Shown: positions 1 to 5,162, counted from the first letter of the stretch. The stretch: 5,162 bases of DNA from an uncultured Oscillospiraceae bacterium (GCA_900544515.1 UQVI01000129.1:1-5162), one strand, 5' to 3'. Notes: generated from the letters alone by a model not told the origin. Program-made: numbers and translations.

Positions 1-40
1 CGACTAGTCGTCGGCAGCGTCAGATGTGTATAAGAGACAG
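1..40 (+). other. Nextera/Tn5 sequencing adapter with partial i5 index (artefact)
   Basis: Bases 8-21 read TCGTCGGCAGCGTC and bases 22-40 read AGATGTGTATAAGAGACAG. Together they are the Illumina Nextera read-1 transposase adapter, the second part being the 19-base Tn5 mosaic end. Bases 1-7 (CGACTAG) are the last seven bases of an 8-base i5 index, TCGACTAG, which I recall as Nextera XT S513. The same 40 bases occur in reverse complement at 5115-5154. This is library-construction sequence left in the assembly, not genome and not a transposon terminus. Genomic sequence begins at about 41. Confidence 0.98.
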
Positions 41-139
41 GTTTATATATAATGACTTTTTACCGTAAAGATAAAATACTTTACAGCTGAACGATTTTAA
101 TGAAATGTATAATATCTAAAACTAAAGTAGTGATGACGA
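41..139 (+). promoter_or_regulatory. AT-rich leader of the MATE gene, possible promoter and operator
   Basis: This is the whole visible upstream region of the transporter gene, about 99 bases. It holds two perfect TATAAT hexamers, at 48-53 and 108-113. The first would place its -35 box inside the adapter, so if it is real its promoter is cut by the contig edge. The second has no good TTGACA-like box 16-18 bases upstream. Between them is an inverted repeat, GTAAAG (65-70) and CTTTAC (79-84), with an 8-base centre. It could be an operator just downstream of the first -10 box. No strong Shine-Dalgarno sequence precedes the start codon. The promoter and operator roles are inferences. Confidence 0.35.
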
Positions 140-1501
140 ATGGAAAATGATGAAAAAATAGAATTGTTTGAGAATATGCCGGTCACAAAAGCAGTACTGA
201 AACTGTCTGTTCCTACAGTTTTAAGCTCGCTTGTAATGGTTATTTATAATCTTGCCGATACTTATTTTGTAGGTATGCTGGGTAGTCCGATTGAAAATTC
301 GGCAGTAACGCTTGCCGCTCCGCTTCTTCTGGCATTTAATGCAGTAAATAATCTTTTTGGTGTAGGCAGTTCAAGTATGATGAGCCGTGCACTCGGCAGA
401 AAAGATTTTGATACGGTTTACAGAAGCTCTGCTTTTGGCTTTTACTGTGCAGTAATCAGCGGAGCACTGTTTTCTCTGCTTTATACCATACTGCATATAC
501 CGCTTTTATCTGTTCTCGGTGCAGACAGTGAAACAGCGGCGGCAACAGCACAGTATCTTAAATGGACAGTAGGTTTTGGCGCAGTGCCGGCAATTTTAAA
601 TGTTGTGCTTGCTTATCTTGTGCGAGCTGAGGGCTCGTCTCTCCATGCAAGTGTCGGCACAATGAGCGGCTGTATACTCAATATTATTCTTGATCCGTTT
701 TTTGTTCTTCCTCAGTTTCTTGATATGGGCGCGGCAGGTGCAGGGTTTGCTACATTTATTTCAAACTGTTTTGCGTGCATATATTTCTTTATCCTTCTTT
801 ATGTTAAAAGAAAAAGTACATATGTGTGCATTAATCCTAAAAAGTTCAGTTTAAAAAAGGACATTGTGTCAGGTGTTTTTGCAGTCGGCATTCCTGCATC
901 AATTCAGAATCTGCTTAATGTTACAGGAATGACGGTGCTTAATAATTTTACTGCGGCATTCGGATCTTCGGCAGTTGCCGCAATGGGCATAGCACAGAAA
1001 ATCAATATGATTCCGATGCAGGTAGCACTCGGCTTTTCACAGGGAATTATGCCGCTGATCAGTTATTCCTATGCAAGCAAAAATGTAAAGCGAATGAAGA
1101 AAGCACTTGTATTTTCAAGTGAAATTTCCATAGGTTTTCTGCTTGTGGCAACGATAGGTTTTTATCTATTCTCGGGCGGTCTGATTTCGCTGTTTATGGA
1201 AAATGATGCTATCGTTGCCTATGGTTCAAAATTTTTGCAGGGAATGTGCCTTTCACTGCCGTTTTTGTGTATGGATTTTATTGCAGTCGGTGTCTTTCAG
1301 GCGTGTGGAATGGGCAAAAAGTCACTTACTTTTGCAATTATGCGAAAAATTGTTCTTGAAATTCCAGCATTGTTTCTGCTGAATTATCTGTATCCGCTTT
1401 ATGGTCTTGCTTATGCACAGACAGTGTCTGAAATTATACTTGCGGCCGCTGCGGTATTCACTCTCGCAAGGTTGTTCAAAAAATTAAAAGCAGAATCATA
1501 A
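140..1501 (+). CDS. MATE family efflux transporter (MepA/DinF-like)
   Basis: The 453-residue product is a polytopic inner-membrane protein of the multidrug and toxic compound extrusion family. These proteins export cationic drugs or metabolites in exchange for Na+ or H+. About 12 hydrophobic helices are visible in two homologous halves, with helices 1-6 near residues 15-222 and helices 7-12 near 243-446. Family signatures are NLADTYFVG at 37-45 in helix 1, the GVGSSSMMSRALGRKD segment at 74-89 after helix 2, and GFSQGIMPLISYSYAS at 298-313 in the second half. The length is normal for the family (about 440-460).

The ATG at 140 is the first start after an in-frame TGA at 134-136, and the N-terminus resembles family members, although the ribosome site is weak. 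The gene stands alone and is convergent with the HEAT gene. The substrate cannot be told from sequence. The family call is very secure; the subfamily is less so. Confidence 0.95.
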   Translation: MENDEKIELFENMPVTKAVLKLSVPTVLSSLVMVIYNLADTYFVGMLGSPIENSAVTLAAPLLLAFNAVNNLFGVGSSSMMSRALGRKDFDTVYRSSAFGFYCAVISGALFSLLYTILHIPLLSVLGADSETAAATAQYLKWTVGFGAVPAILNVVLAYLVRAEGSSLHASVGTMSGCILNIILDPFFVLPQFLDMGAAGAGFATFISNCFACIYFFILLYVKRKSTYVCINPKKFSLKKDIVSGVFAVGIPASIQNLLNVTGMTVLNNFTAAFGSSAVAAMGIAQKINMIPMQVALGFSQGIMPLISYSYASKNVKRMKKALVFSSEISIGFLLVATIGFYLFSGGLISLFMENDAIVAYGSKFLQGMCLSLPFLCMDFIAVGVFQACGMGKKSLTFAIMRKIVLEIPALFLLNYLYPLYGLAYAQTVSEIILAAAAVFTLARLFKKLKAES

Positions 1502-1524
1502 CGACTGCTGCATATGTTTATTCT

Positions 1525-1553
1525 TTTCCACAAAGCCAAGTGCTTTGTGGAAA
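1525..1553. repeat. Perfect 12-bp inverted repeat (hairpin) after the MATE gene
   Basis: The arms TTTCCACAAAGC (1525-1536) and GCTTTGTGGAAA (1542-1553) are exact reverse complements around a 5-base loop, CAAGT. It begins 24 bases after the transporter stop codon. Neither side carries a proper T-run, so it is not a canonical intrinsic terminator. It may stabilise the 3' end of the transcript or act together with the stronger hairpin downstream. Confidence 0.6.
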
Positions 1554-1564
1554 CTCTGATGAAT

Positions 1565-1589
1565 TGTGGATTCCAATTTGCTATCCACA
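1565..1589. repeat. 7-bp inverted repeat between the two larger hairpins
   Basis: TGTGGAT (1565-1571) pairs with ATCCACA (1583-1589) around an 11-base loop. It sits between the 12-bp hairpin and the terminator, so the RNA end of the transporter message could fold into three consecutive stem-loops. The pairing is seen directly. Any function is unknown, and a stem this short in AT-rich DNA could be chance. Confidence 0.35.
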
Positions 1590-1590
1590 C

Positions 1591-1628
1591 CAAAGAAAAG
1601 CAACCCTTCTAAGGGTTGCTTTTCTTTG
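1591..1628. terminator. Bidirectional intrinsic terminator between convergent genes
   Basis: The arms at 1591-1608 and 1611-1628 are perfect 18-base reverse complements separated by CT. The G+C-rich core is GCAACCC/GGGTTGC, flanked by an A-rich left arm (CAAAGAAAA) and a T-rich right arm (TTTTCTTTG). Read on either strand this gives a stem followed by a U-rich tract. It lies 89 bases past the MATE stop and 78 bases past the HEAT-protein stop on the other strand, which fits a shared terminator. Confidence 0.85.
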
Positions 1629-1706
1629 TCTGAGGAATACAAAAAATGTATTTTGCAATTTTGTATATGGATTTGAAGCTTTTAATTCTTAAAGACAAAT
1701 TGTAAT

Positions 1707-2333
1707 TTATATGTTAGATAAAATCGCTTTAATTGCTCCTTTTGAGTGAATTCGTACAACTCGTTCTATATCATTCTCCGAAATATAAGTTAATTTTTCT
1801 ATATACTTTTTTACATATTCTGGCTTGCGTTTTCCCAACACTCGAAACATTTCTGGTGCTTCCATTCTTACTCGGTTATTTTCATCGTCAAGTAATTTTA
1901 CAAATATAGATATATGTTCTTTGTATGCTGTTGGAGTAGTGGTTGCAATATTTTCACTTGCCCAAATAAAGCTCAATCGAACATTCGGACAACTATCCTT
2001 TGATAAATCCATTATCTTATCAAAATAACACTTTATCAATTCAAAATCTGCTCGTCCAATTCTGCCCAGTGCATTTAAAGATCGCTCTCGTAGTAAATCA
2101 TAGGTAGAGTTTAAAAATGAAACTATTTTTTTTATATAAGGTTTTGCTCTATCTGGATATTGCAAACCCATTTCACCGAGCATCCATAATGCCTTTGCAG
2201 TAATCTTTAATGACTGATTTTCAAGTAAAGAACCTACATAATCAATGTTTTCTTCCCATAATTCTTTATTCTTGGTTAGAGAACTTAACTCACTATATAG
2301 TTGTTTTTCTATTTCTTTATTCAATATTATCAT
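1707..2333 (-). CDS. HEAT-repeat protein, function unknown
   Basis: The 208-residue protein appears all-helical, soluble and cytoplasmic, with no signal peptide or membrane segment. It can be divided into about five repeats of 35-40 residues, near 26-60, 64-97, 98-136, 137-171 and 172-206. Each has an amphipathic helix, a turn with Asp/Asn, and a second helix carrying the HEAT-type pattern of Arg/Lys, then Ala, then Leu-Gly or similar. Examples are ERSLNALGRIG at 83-93 and VRMEAPEMFRVLG at 155-167. HEAT and HEAT-like solenoids usually bind proteins or nucleic acids; no catalytic motif is visible.

It starts 15 bases after the DUF3592 gene stop, so the two are almost surely co-transcribed. The upstream GAAAGTGAG gives only a weak ribosome site. 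It could be a scaffold, a DNA alkylation repair-like solenoid or an immunity-type protein. None of these can be proved here. Confidence 0.85.
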   Translation of the reverse strand: MIILNKEIEKQLYSELSSLTKNKELWEENIDYVGSLLENQSLKITAKALWMLGEMGLQYPDRAKPYIKKIVSFLNSTYDLLRERSLNALGRIGRADFELIKCYFDKIMDLSKDSCPNVRLSFIWASENIATTTPTAYKEHISIFVKLLDDENNRVRMEAPEMFRVLGKRKPEYVKKYIEKLTYISENDIERVVRIHSKGAIKAILSNI

Positions 2334-2348
2334 CTCACTTTCAAATTA

Positions 2349-3302
2349 CTATTTATCGTAATAGCTCATATCTTTAAGCAATCGTAATAGTTCGTCTTTT
2401 GATTCTATTTTACAAGCACCATAAACAAACGTATTATTTTTAAAACTTTTAATATAAAAGAAATTGTTATCTTCAGCAGCTAAAAAGTATTTATCTGAAA
2501 TAACATAAGTATTTGCAGGCAAAGATGCAGAATCATATAACAATTTAGCATTGTTACTTGTGTTCAGTGTACAATAATCAATTCGTATATTTTCTGTATT
2601 AACTGAATATGCTTGTTCAATAATTGAACCCATACCAAATTCTGTTTGTAATCTTTCTAAAGAGTTCTCAGCTGTATATCCGTCAGTTTCCATTATTTGA
2701 ACGAACTCATTAACATTAATGTTCTTTTGTGCAAATGGCTGATAGTACATCAAAACGAATGCCGATAAAAAGAATCCTATTGGAATTAGAAGTTTTAAAT
2801 ATGATTTAGGATTTATTCTTTCTTTTGGGCCGTGATAATATGGCTTATCTTCTGAAACAACCGATAATGAGAATCGGTTTTTCCATATAACTATGGTAAA
2901 AAATATGCCCGAAACAATCAATATAACACTAAATATTAAAACAATAATGAACCTTTCCGTATCAGGTACAATGACAGCAGTTGAATCTGCCGGATTATCC
3001 GGATTATATTTTATCTCAATTCTGTTTCCAACTTGATTTGGATAATATGATCTTATCTCTCCTTTATATGAAATATCCTCCACTATATATTCATAGCTTA
3101 TAACATATATTGTTCTATTTGAATGGTTTACACTGCTCGATTCATAGCTGTTCATATCAACAACTGTAGCTTGAGTGAATGGCCATTTTGTATTATTACA
3201 CTCTTCTGCATATTGGTATGTTATATATCCGCCTAATAACAATCCAACTATAATACAGATGATTGGAAAAAGAATTTTTGAATATAATTTCTTTTTATTC
3301 AC
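2349..3302 (-). CDS. DUF3592-type membrane protein with extracytoplasmic C-terminal domain
   Basis: The 317-residue protein has three predicted membrane helices, near residues 9-29, 117-140 and 168-187. A lysine-rich N-terminus suggests it is cytoplasmic. Residues about 40-112 look like a DUF3592 domain: an ATVVDM strand, then SYEYIVEDISYKGEI, then the closing YNPDNPADSTAV motif, all of which would lie outside the cell. Residues 188-317 form a second outer domain. Its pattern (NEFVQIMETDGYT, later IDYCTLN and KYFLAAEDNNFFYIKS, ending in KDELLRLLKDMSY) resembles a domain I recall from clostridial exported proteins but cannot name.

The start is GTG, supported by GAGGT six bases upstream. The gene has its own sigma-A promoter and leads the two-gene unit ending in the HEAT protein. 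Function is unknown; an envelope sensor or partner-binding protein is only a guess. Confidence 0.85.
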   Translation of the reverse strand: MNKKKLYSKILFPIICIIVGLLLGGYITYQYAEECNNTKWPFTQATVVDMNSYESSSVNHSNRTIYVISYEYIVEDISYKGEIRSYYPNQVGNRIEIKYNPDNPADSTAVIVPDTERFIIVLIFSVILIVSGIFFTIVIWKNRFSLSVVSEDKPYYHGPKERINPKSYLKLLIPIGFFLSAFVLMYYQPFAQKNINVNEFVQIMETDGYTAENSLERLQTEFGMGSIIEQAYSVNTENIRIDYCTLNTSNNAKLLYDSASLPANTYVISDKYFLAAEDNNFFYIKSFKNNTFVYGACKIESKDELLRLLKDMSYYDK

Positions 3303-3313
3303 TGTTATACCTC
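3303..3313 (-). promoter_or_regulatory. Ribosome binding site fixing the GTG start of the DUF3592 gene
   Basis: On the minus strand GAGGT (3313-3309) is followed by the 6-base spacer ATAACA and then GTG at 3302-3300. No in-frame ATG precedes the first membrane helix, so this site decides the start codon. Confidence 0.75.
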
Positions 3314-3347
3314 GTGTTAAAATAACTTGCCATTTATCTACGGTCTA

Positions 3348-3376
3348 ATTATATCATACATAAATAAACATATCAA
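3348..3376 (-). promoter_or_regulatory. Sigma-A promoter of the DUF3592/HEAT unit
   Basis: On the minus strand TTGATA (3376-3371) is followed by exactly 17 bases and then TATAAT (3353-3348), preceded by TGA as an extended -10 element. This is one mismatch from the full consensus. Transcription should begin near 3341, giving a leader of about 38 bases before the GTG. No attenuator or riboswitch fits in so short a leader. Confidence 0.85.
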
Positions 3377-3420
3377 TTCATAATAGCACACTTGCATATG
3401 GCAAAGAAGTATTTCATTAA

Positions 3421-3435
3421 ATTGGATTATCCAAT
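3421..3435. repeat. 15-base palindrome, possible operator upstream of the DUF3592 promoter
   Basis: ATTGGAT (3421-3427) and ATCCAAT (3429-3435) are exact reverse complements around a single T. The site lies about 45 bases upstream of the -35 box of the DUF3592 promoter. A second palindrome, AAACAATTGTTT, follows at 3443-3454. Odd-centred palindromes of this size suit dimeric regulators, but no regulator gene is in the window. The symmetry is seen directly and the role is inferred. Confidence 0.35.
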
Positions 3436-3506
3436 GCGGAATAAACAATTGTTTTCTTACAAGGAGAAGCACTATAAAATTCATTATTCGTCATTCATTC
3501 TTTATT

Positions 3507-3538
3507 AAAAAAATCCGTCCTCTTGCGAGAACGGATTT
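3507..3538 (-). terminator. Intrinsic terminator of the tRNA-Ser gene
   Basis: Read on the minus strand, a 12-bp stem at 3538-3527 and 3522-3511, with one G-U pair, is closed by a GCAA tetraloop and runs into seven Ts (3513-3507). The stem starts only 6 bases after the encoded CCA of the tRNA. It separates tRNA transcription from the DUF3592 unit on the same strand. The other side is also T-rich (3536-3545), so some termination in the plus direction is possible. Confidence 0.93.
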
Positions 3539-3544
3539 TTATTT

Positions 3545-3634
3545 TGGCGGAGTGGGTGGGATTTGAACCCACGGGTGATTGCTCACACGATGGATTTCGA
3601 GTCCATGCCGTTATGACCTCTTCGGTACCACTCC
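3545..3634 (-). tRNA. tRNA-Ser (anticodon CGA), CCA encoded
   Basis: The 90-base minus-strand gene folds as a class II tRNA. The acceptor stem is GGAGTGG/CCACTCC with discriminator G and a genomic CCA. The D stem is CCG/CGG. The anticodon stem ATGGA/TCCAT holds loop CTCGAAA, with anticodon CGA at plus positions 3597-3599. The long variable arm is GTGA-GCAA-TCAC, and the T arm is GTGGG-TTCAAAT-CCCAC. The long variable arm and the discriminator G both mark serine; CGA reads the UCG codon. It has its own promoter and terminator and is transcribed divergently from hisH. Confidence 0.97.
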
Positions 3635-3654
3635 ATTTCATTATTGTGCTGATA

Positions 3655-3683
3655 ATTTTAACACCTAAGATTCGTTTTGTCAA
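3655..3683 (-). promoter_or_regulatory. Sigma-A promoter of tRNA-Ser
   Basis: On the minus strand a perfect TTGACA (3683-3678), a 17-base spacer and TAAAAT (3660-3655) lie upstream of the tRNA. TGT before the -10 box makes an extended -10 element. Transcription would start near 3648, leaving a precursor leader of about 14 bases for RNase P to remove. Confidence 0.85.
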
Positions 3684-3687
3684 TGTG

Positions 3688-3716
3688 TTGAAAGTAAGTA
3701 TATTTTATGATAGAAT
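3688..3716 (+). promoter_or_regulatory. Sigma-A promoter of hisH-hisF
   Basis: TTGAAA (3688-3693), a 17-base spacer and TAGAAT (3711-3716) lie upstream of hisH, with TGA before the -10 box as an extended element. Transcription should begin near 3723, only about 22 bases before the hisH ATG. That is too short for a T-box or histidine attenuator, so control, if any, would be at initiation. The -35 box is 4 bases from that of the divergent tRNA promoter. Confidence 0.82.
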
Positions 3717-3734
3717 AATTCTATTACAGATTAT

Positions 3735-3738
3735 GGAG
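3735..3738 (+). promoter_or_regulatory. Ribosome binding site that sets the hisH start
   Basis: GGAG is followed by the 6-base spacer AAAAAT and then ATG at 3745. An in-frame ATG at 3733 overlaps this site and has no ribosome site of its own, so 3745 is preferred. Confidence 0.8.
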
Positions 3739-3744
3739 AAAAAT

Positions 3745-4356
3745 ATGGTTGCAATTATTGATTATGGTGCCGGTAATCTTTCAAGCGTGAAAAAGGCTTT
3801 GGATTATCTCGGTGCTGAAAGTGAAATTACGCAGGACAGGGAAAAAATTATATCTGCTTCTCATATCATTCTTCCCGGTGTTGGCTCTTTTGGTGATGCA
3901 ATGCACTCTATGGAGGAAAGGGGACTGGTTGACACTGTTAAAGAGGCGGCTTTGAGCGGAAAGCCTTTTCTTGGTATCTGTCTCGGTCTTCAGCTGTTAT
4001 TTGAAAGCAGTGAGGAAAGCAAAGGTGTTAAAGGATTAGGTCTTTTCAAAGGCGAAATTGCTGAAATACCTCGTGACAATGGACTGAAAGTTCCTCATAT
4101 GGGATGGAATTCCATTAAGCTTAATCAGAAAAACGGTATCTTTGACGGTATTGAAGAGGACAGCTATTTCTATTTTGTACATTCCTTTTATCTTAAAAAT
4201 GCTGATGCAGACGTTGTGGCGGCAACTACTGAATATGGTGTAGCAATTGAATGTGCAGTGCAGAAGGGTAACCTCTGTGCTACTCAGTTTCATCCTGAAA
4301 AAAGCAGTAAGGTTGGACTTAAAGTCCTTGAAAACTTTTTGAGAATGGGGGAATGA
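3745..4356 (+). CDS. hisH: Imidazole glycerol phosphate synthase, glutamine amidotransferase subunit HisH
   Basis: The 203-residue cytoplasmic protein is a class I glutamine amidotransferase. It hydrolyses glutamine and passes ammonia to HisF, which makes imidazole glycerol phosphate and AICAR from PRFAR in histidine synthesis. The N-terminus MVAIIDYGAGNLSSV is the classic HisH start. PGVGSFGDAM at 44-53 carries the oxyanion strand, GICLGLQLLF at 77-86 holds nucleophile Cys79, and QFHPEKS at 181-187 supplies His183 and Glu185 of the triad. Length matches the family (about 200).

The frame stays open upstream to 3523 through the antisense of the tRNA gene, but the ribosome site and family length place the start at 3745. 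The stop is 4 bases before hisF, so translation is probably coupled. Confidence 0.97.
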   Translation: MVAIIDYGAGNLSSVKKALDYLGAESEITQDREKIISASHIILPGVGSFGDAMHSMEERGLVDTVKEAALSGKPFLGICLGLQLLFESSEESKGVKGLGLFKGEIAEIPRDNGLKVPHMGWNSIKLNQKNGIFDGIEEDSYFYFVHSFYLKNADADVVAATTEYGVAIECAVQKGNLCATQFHPEKSSKVGLKVLENFLRMGE

Positions 4357-4360
4357 GTGT

Positions 4361-5114
4361 ATGTACGCAAAGAGAATTATACCTTGTCTTGATGTGAAAA
4401 ACGGACGAGTTGTCAAAGGTGTGTCCTTTGTTGATTTAAGAGATGCAGGTGATCCCGTTGAATGTGCGGCAGCATATGATGAGCAGGGTGCGGATGAGCT
4501 GGTGCTGTTGGATATTACTGCCACTCACGAGGGCAGAAGCACAATGGTAGATATTGTGAGACGAGTTGCAGAAACTGTGTTTATTCCTTTCACAGTAGGC
4601 GGCGGAATCAAAACCGTTGATGATTTTAAGGAACTGCTGCGTGCCGGTGCGGATAAAATTTCCGTTAATTCAGCTGCAGTGAGAAATCCTGATTTGATAA
4701 ACGAAGCATCCTATAAATTCGGTGCACAGTGCGTTGTATGTGCCATTGATGCCAAAAGAACAGATAAAGGCGGCTGGGAGGTTTATCTCAACGGCGGACG
4801 TATTCCTACAGGTATAGATGCTGTGAAGTGGGCAGTCGAAGCACAGCAGAGAGGTGCAGGTGAAATACTCCTTACCTCAATGGACTGTGACGGACAGAAA
4901 ACAGGGTATGATATTGAACTTACACGTGCTGTGAGTGAAATGGTAGGTATACCTGTTATTGCCTCAGGCGGAGCAGGAAAGGCTGAGCATTTTTACGATG
5001 CATTTACAACAGGAAAGGCTGACGCAGTTTTGGCGGCAAGCTTGTTCCATTTCAACGAACTGCCCGTACCTGAGCTGAAAAAGTATCTGAATGAGAACAA
5101 TATCCCTGTAAGAA
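4361..5114 (+). CDS. hisF: Imidazole glycerol phosphate synthase, cyclase subunit HisF (3' end cut by adapter)
   Basis: This (beta/alpha)8-barrel subunit cyclises PRFAR with ammonia from HisH, giving imidazole glycerol phosphate for histidine and AICAR for purines. The visible 251 genomic codons carry the family features: IIPCLDVKNGRVVKG at 6-20 with catalytic Asp11, VGGGI at 79-83 for phosphate binding, CAIDAKR at 127-133 with catalytic Asp130, LTSMDCDGQKTGYD at 171-184, and SGGAG at 202-206.

The last native residues are NNIPVR. HisF proteins usually end within a few residues of such a PVR motif (about 252-258 in all), so almost nothing is lost. From 5115 the frame continues into adapter, and the apparent tail VSYTHLTLPTTSRV must be removed. 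GGGGG at 4347-4351 serves as the ribosome site, inside the end of hisH. Confidence 0.97.
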
Positions 5115-5162
5115 CTGTCTCTTATACACATCTGACGCTGCCGACGACTAGTCGAGTGTAGA
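5115..5162 (-). other. Nextera/Tn5 adapter, full i5 index and start of P5 (artefact)
   Basis: Bases 5115-5133 (CTGTCTCTTATACACATCT) are the reverse complement of the Tn5 mosaic end, and 5134-5147 (GACGCTGCCGACGA) that of the read-1 adapter. Bases 5148-5155 (CTAGTCGA) are the reverse complement of i5 index TCGACTAG. Bases 5156-5162 (GTGTAGA) begin the reverse complement of the P5 flow-cell sequence. The order adapter, index, P5 is exactly that of read-through in an Illumina library, so this stretch is synthetic. Confidence 0.98.

Noticed and set aside
1637..1666. Inverted repeat ATACAAAA/TTTTGTAT downstream of the HEAT gene
   Set aside because: It has an AT-only weak stem with a 14-base loop. 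The 18-bp hairpin at 1591-1628 is a far better terminator.
1825..2028. Plus-strand open frame of 67 codons inside the HEAT gene
   Set aside because: It is antisense to the HEAT protein, whose repeat pattern supports the minus strand. No ribosome site or recognisable product.
2990..3007. Tandem 9-base repeat CCGGATTAT twice
   Set aside because: It encodes the NPDNPA part of the closing motif of the DUF3592 domain, so it is explained by protein conservation rather than repeat biology.
3461..3490. AAGGAG followed at normal spacing by ATAAAATTC, as if a gene start had mutated from ATG to ATA
   Set aside because: The frame then runs straight into the tRNA terminator and tRNA, and encodes nothing recognisable. 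Chance purine run.
1500..3545. Integrated element using the tRNA-Ser 3' end as attachment site
   Set aside because: The island lies on the 3' side of the tRNA, but I found no copy of the tRNA 3' end near 1500-1700 and no integrase gene.
4036..4524. Minus-strand open frame of 162 codons across hisH and hisF
   Set aside because: It is antisense to two well-supported enzymes and has low-complexity Ser/Thr-rich translation and no family resemblance.
1..5154. Terminal inverted repeats of a transposon
   Set aside because: They are library adapter with barcode and P5. No transposase gene is present, and the sequences just inside the ends (41-49 and 5106-5114) show no 9-base target duplication.

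Overview
The window is a short assembly contig. Its first 40 bases and last 48 bases are not genomic: they are Illumina Nextera (Tn5) library adapter plus the same 8-base i5 index at each end. Genuine genome sequence is therefore about 41-5114. The gene content suggests a Gram-positive, low-to-moderate G+C member of the Clostridia, perhaps an Oscillospiraceae/Ruminococcus-like gut bacterium. The reasons are a MATE transporter of the clostridial MepA/DinF-like type, AT-rich intergenic DNA, textbook sigma-A promoters with 17-base spacers, and a DUF3592-type membrane protein. The lineage is inferred from style, not from a search.

Layout, left to right. A MATE multidrug/metabolite exporter (140-1501, +) lies behind a short AT-rich leader that may be cut by the contig edge. 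It faces a two-gene minus-strand unit: a HEAT-repeat protein (1707-2333) preceded by a three-helix DUF3592 membrane protein (2349-3302, GTG start). The convergent genes are separated by a near-perfect hairpin at 1591-1628 that can terminate transcription from both sides. The two-gene unit has its own strong promoter (3348-3376, minus), and its DNA looks more AT-rich than the flanks.

Next is a complete tRNA-Ser(CGA) gene with encoded CCA (3545-3634, -), with its own promoter and a strong intrinsic terminator. Divergent from it are hisH (3745-4356, +) and hisF (4361 to the end of genomic sequence, +). These are the two subunits of imidazole glycerol phosphate synthase, the fifth step of histidine synthesis and a branch point to purine synthesis. 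The tRNA and hisH promoters are back to back, with only 4 bases between their -35 boxes.

hisF is complete except for the last residue or few. The apparent C-terminal tail VSYTHLTLPTTSRV is translated adapter. I see no clear evidence of a dramatic new system. The least understood part is the DUF3592/HEAT pair, which looks like a small accessory module.
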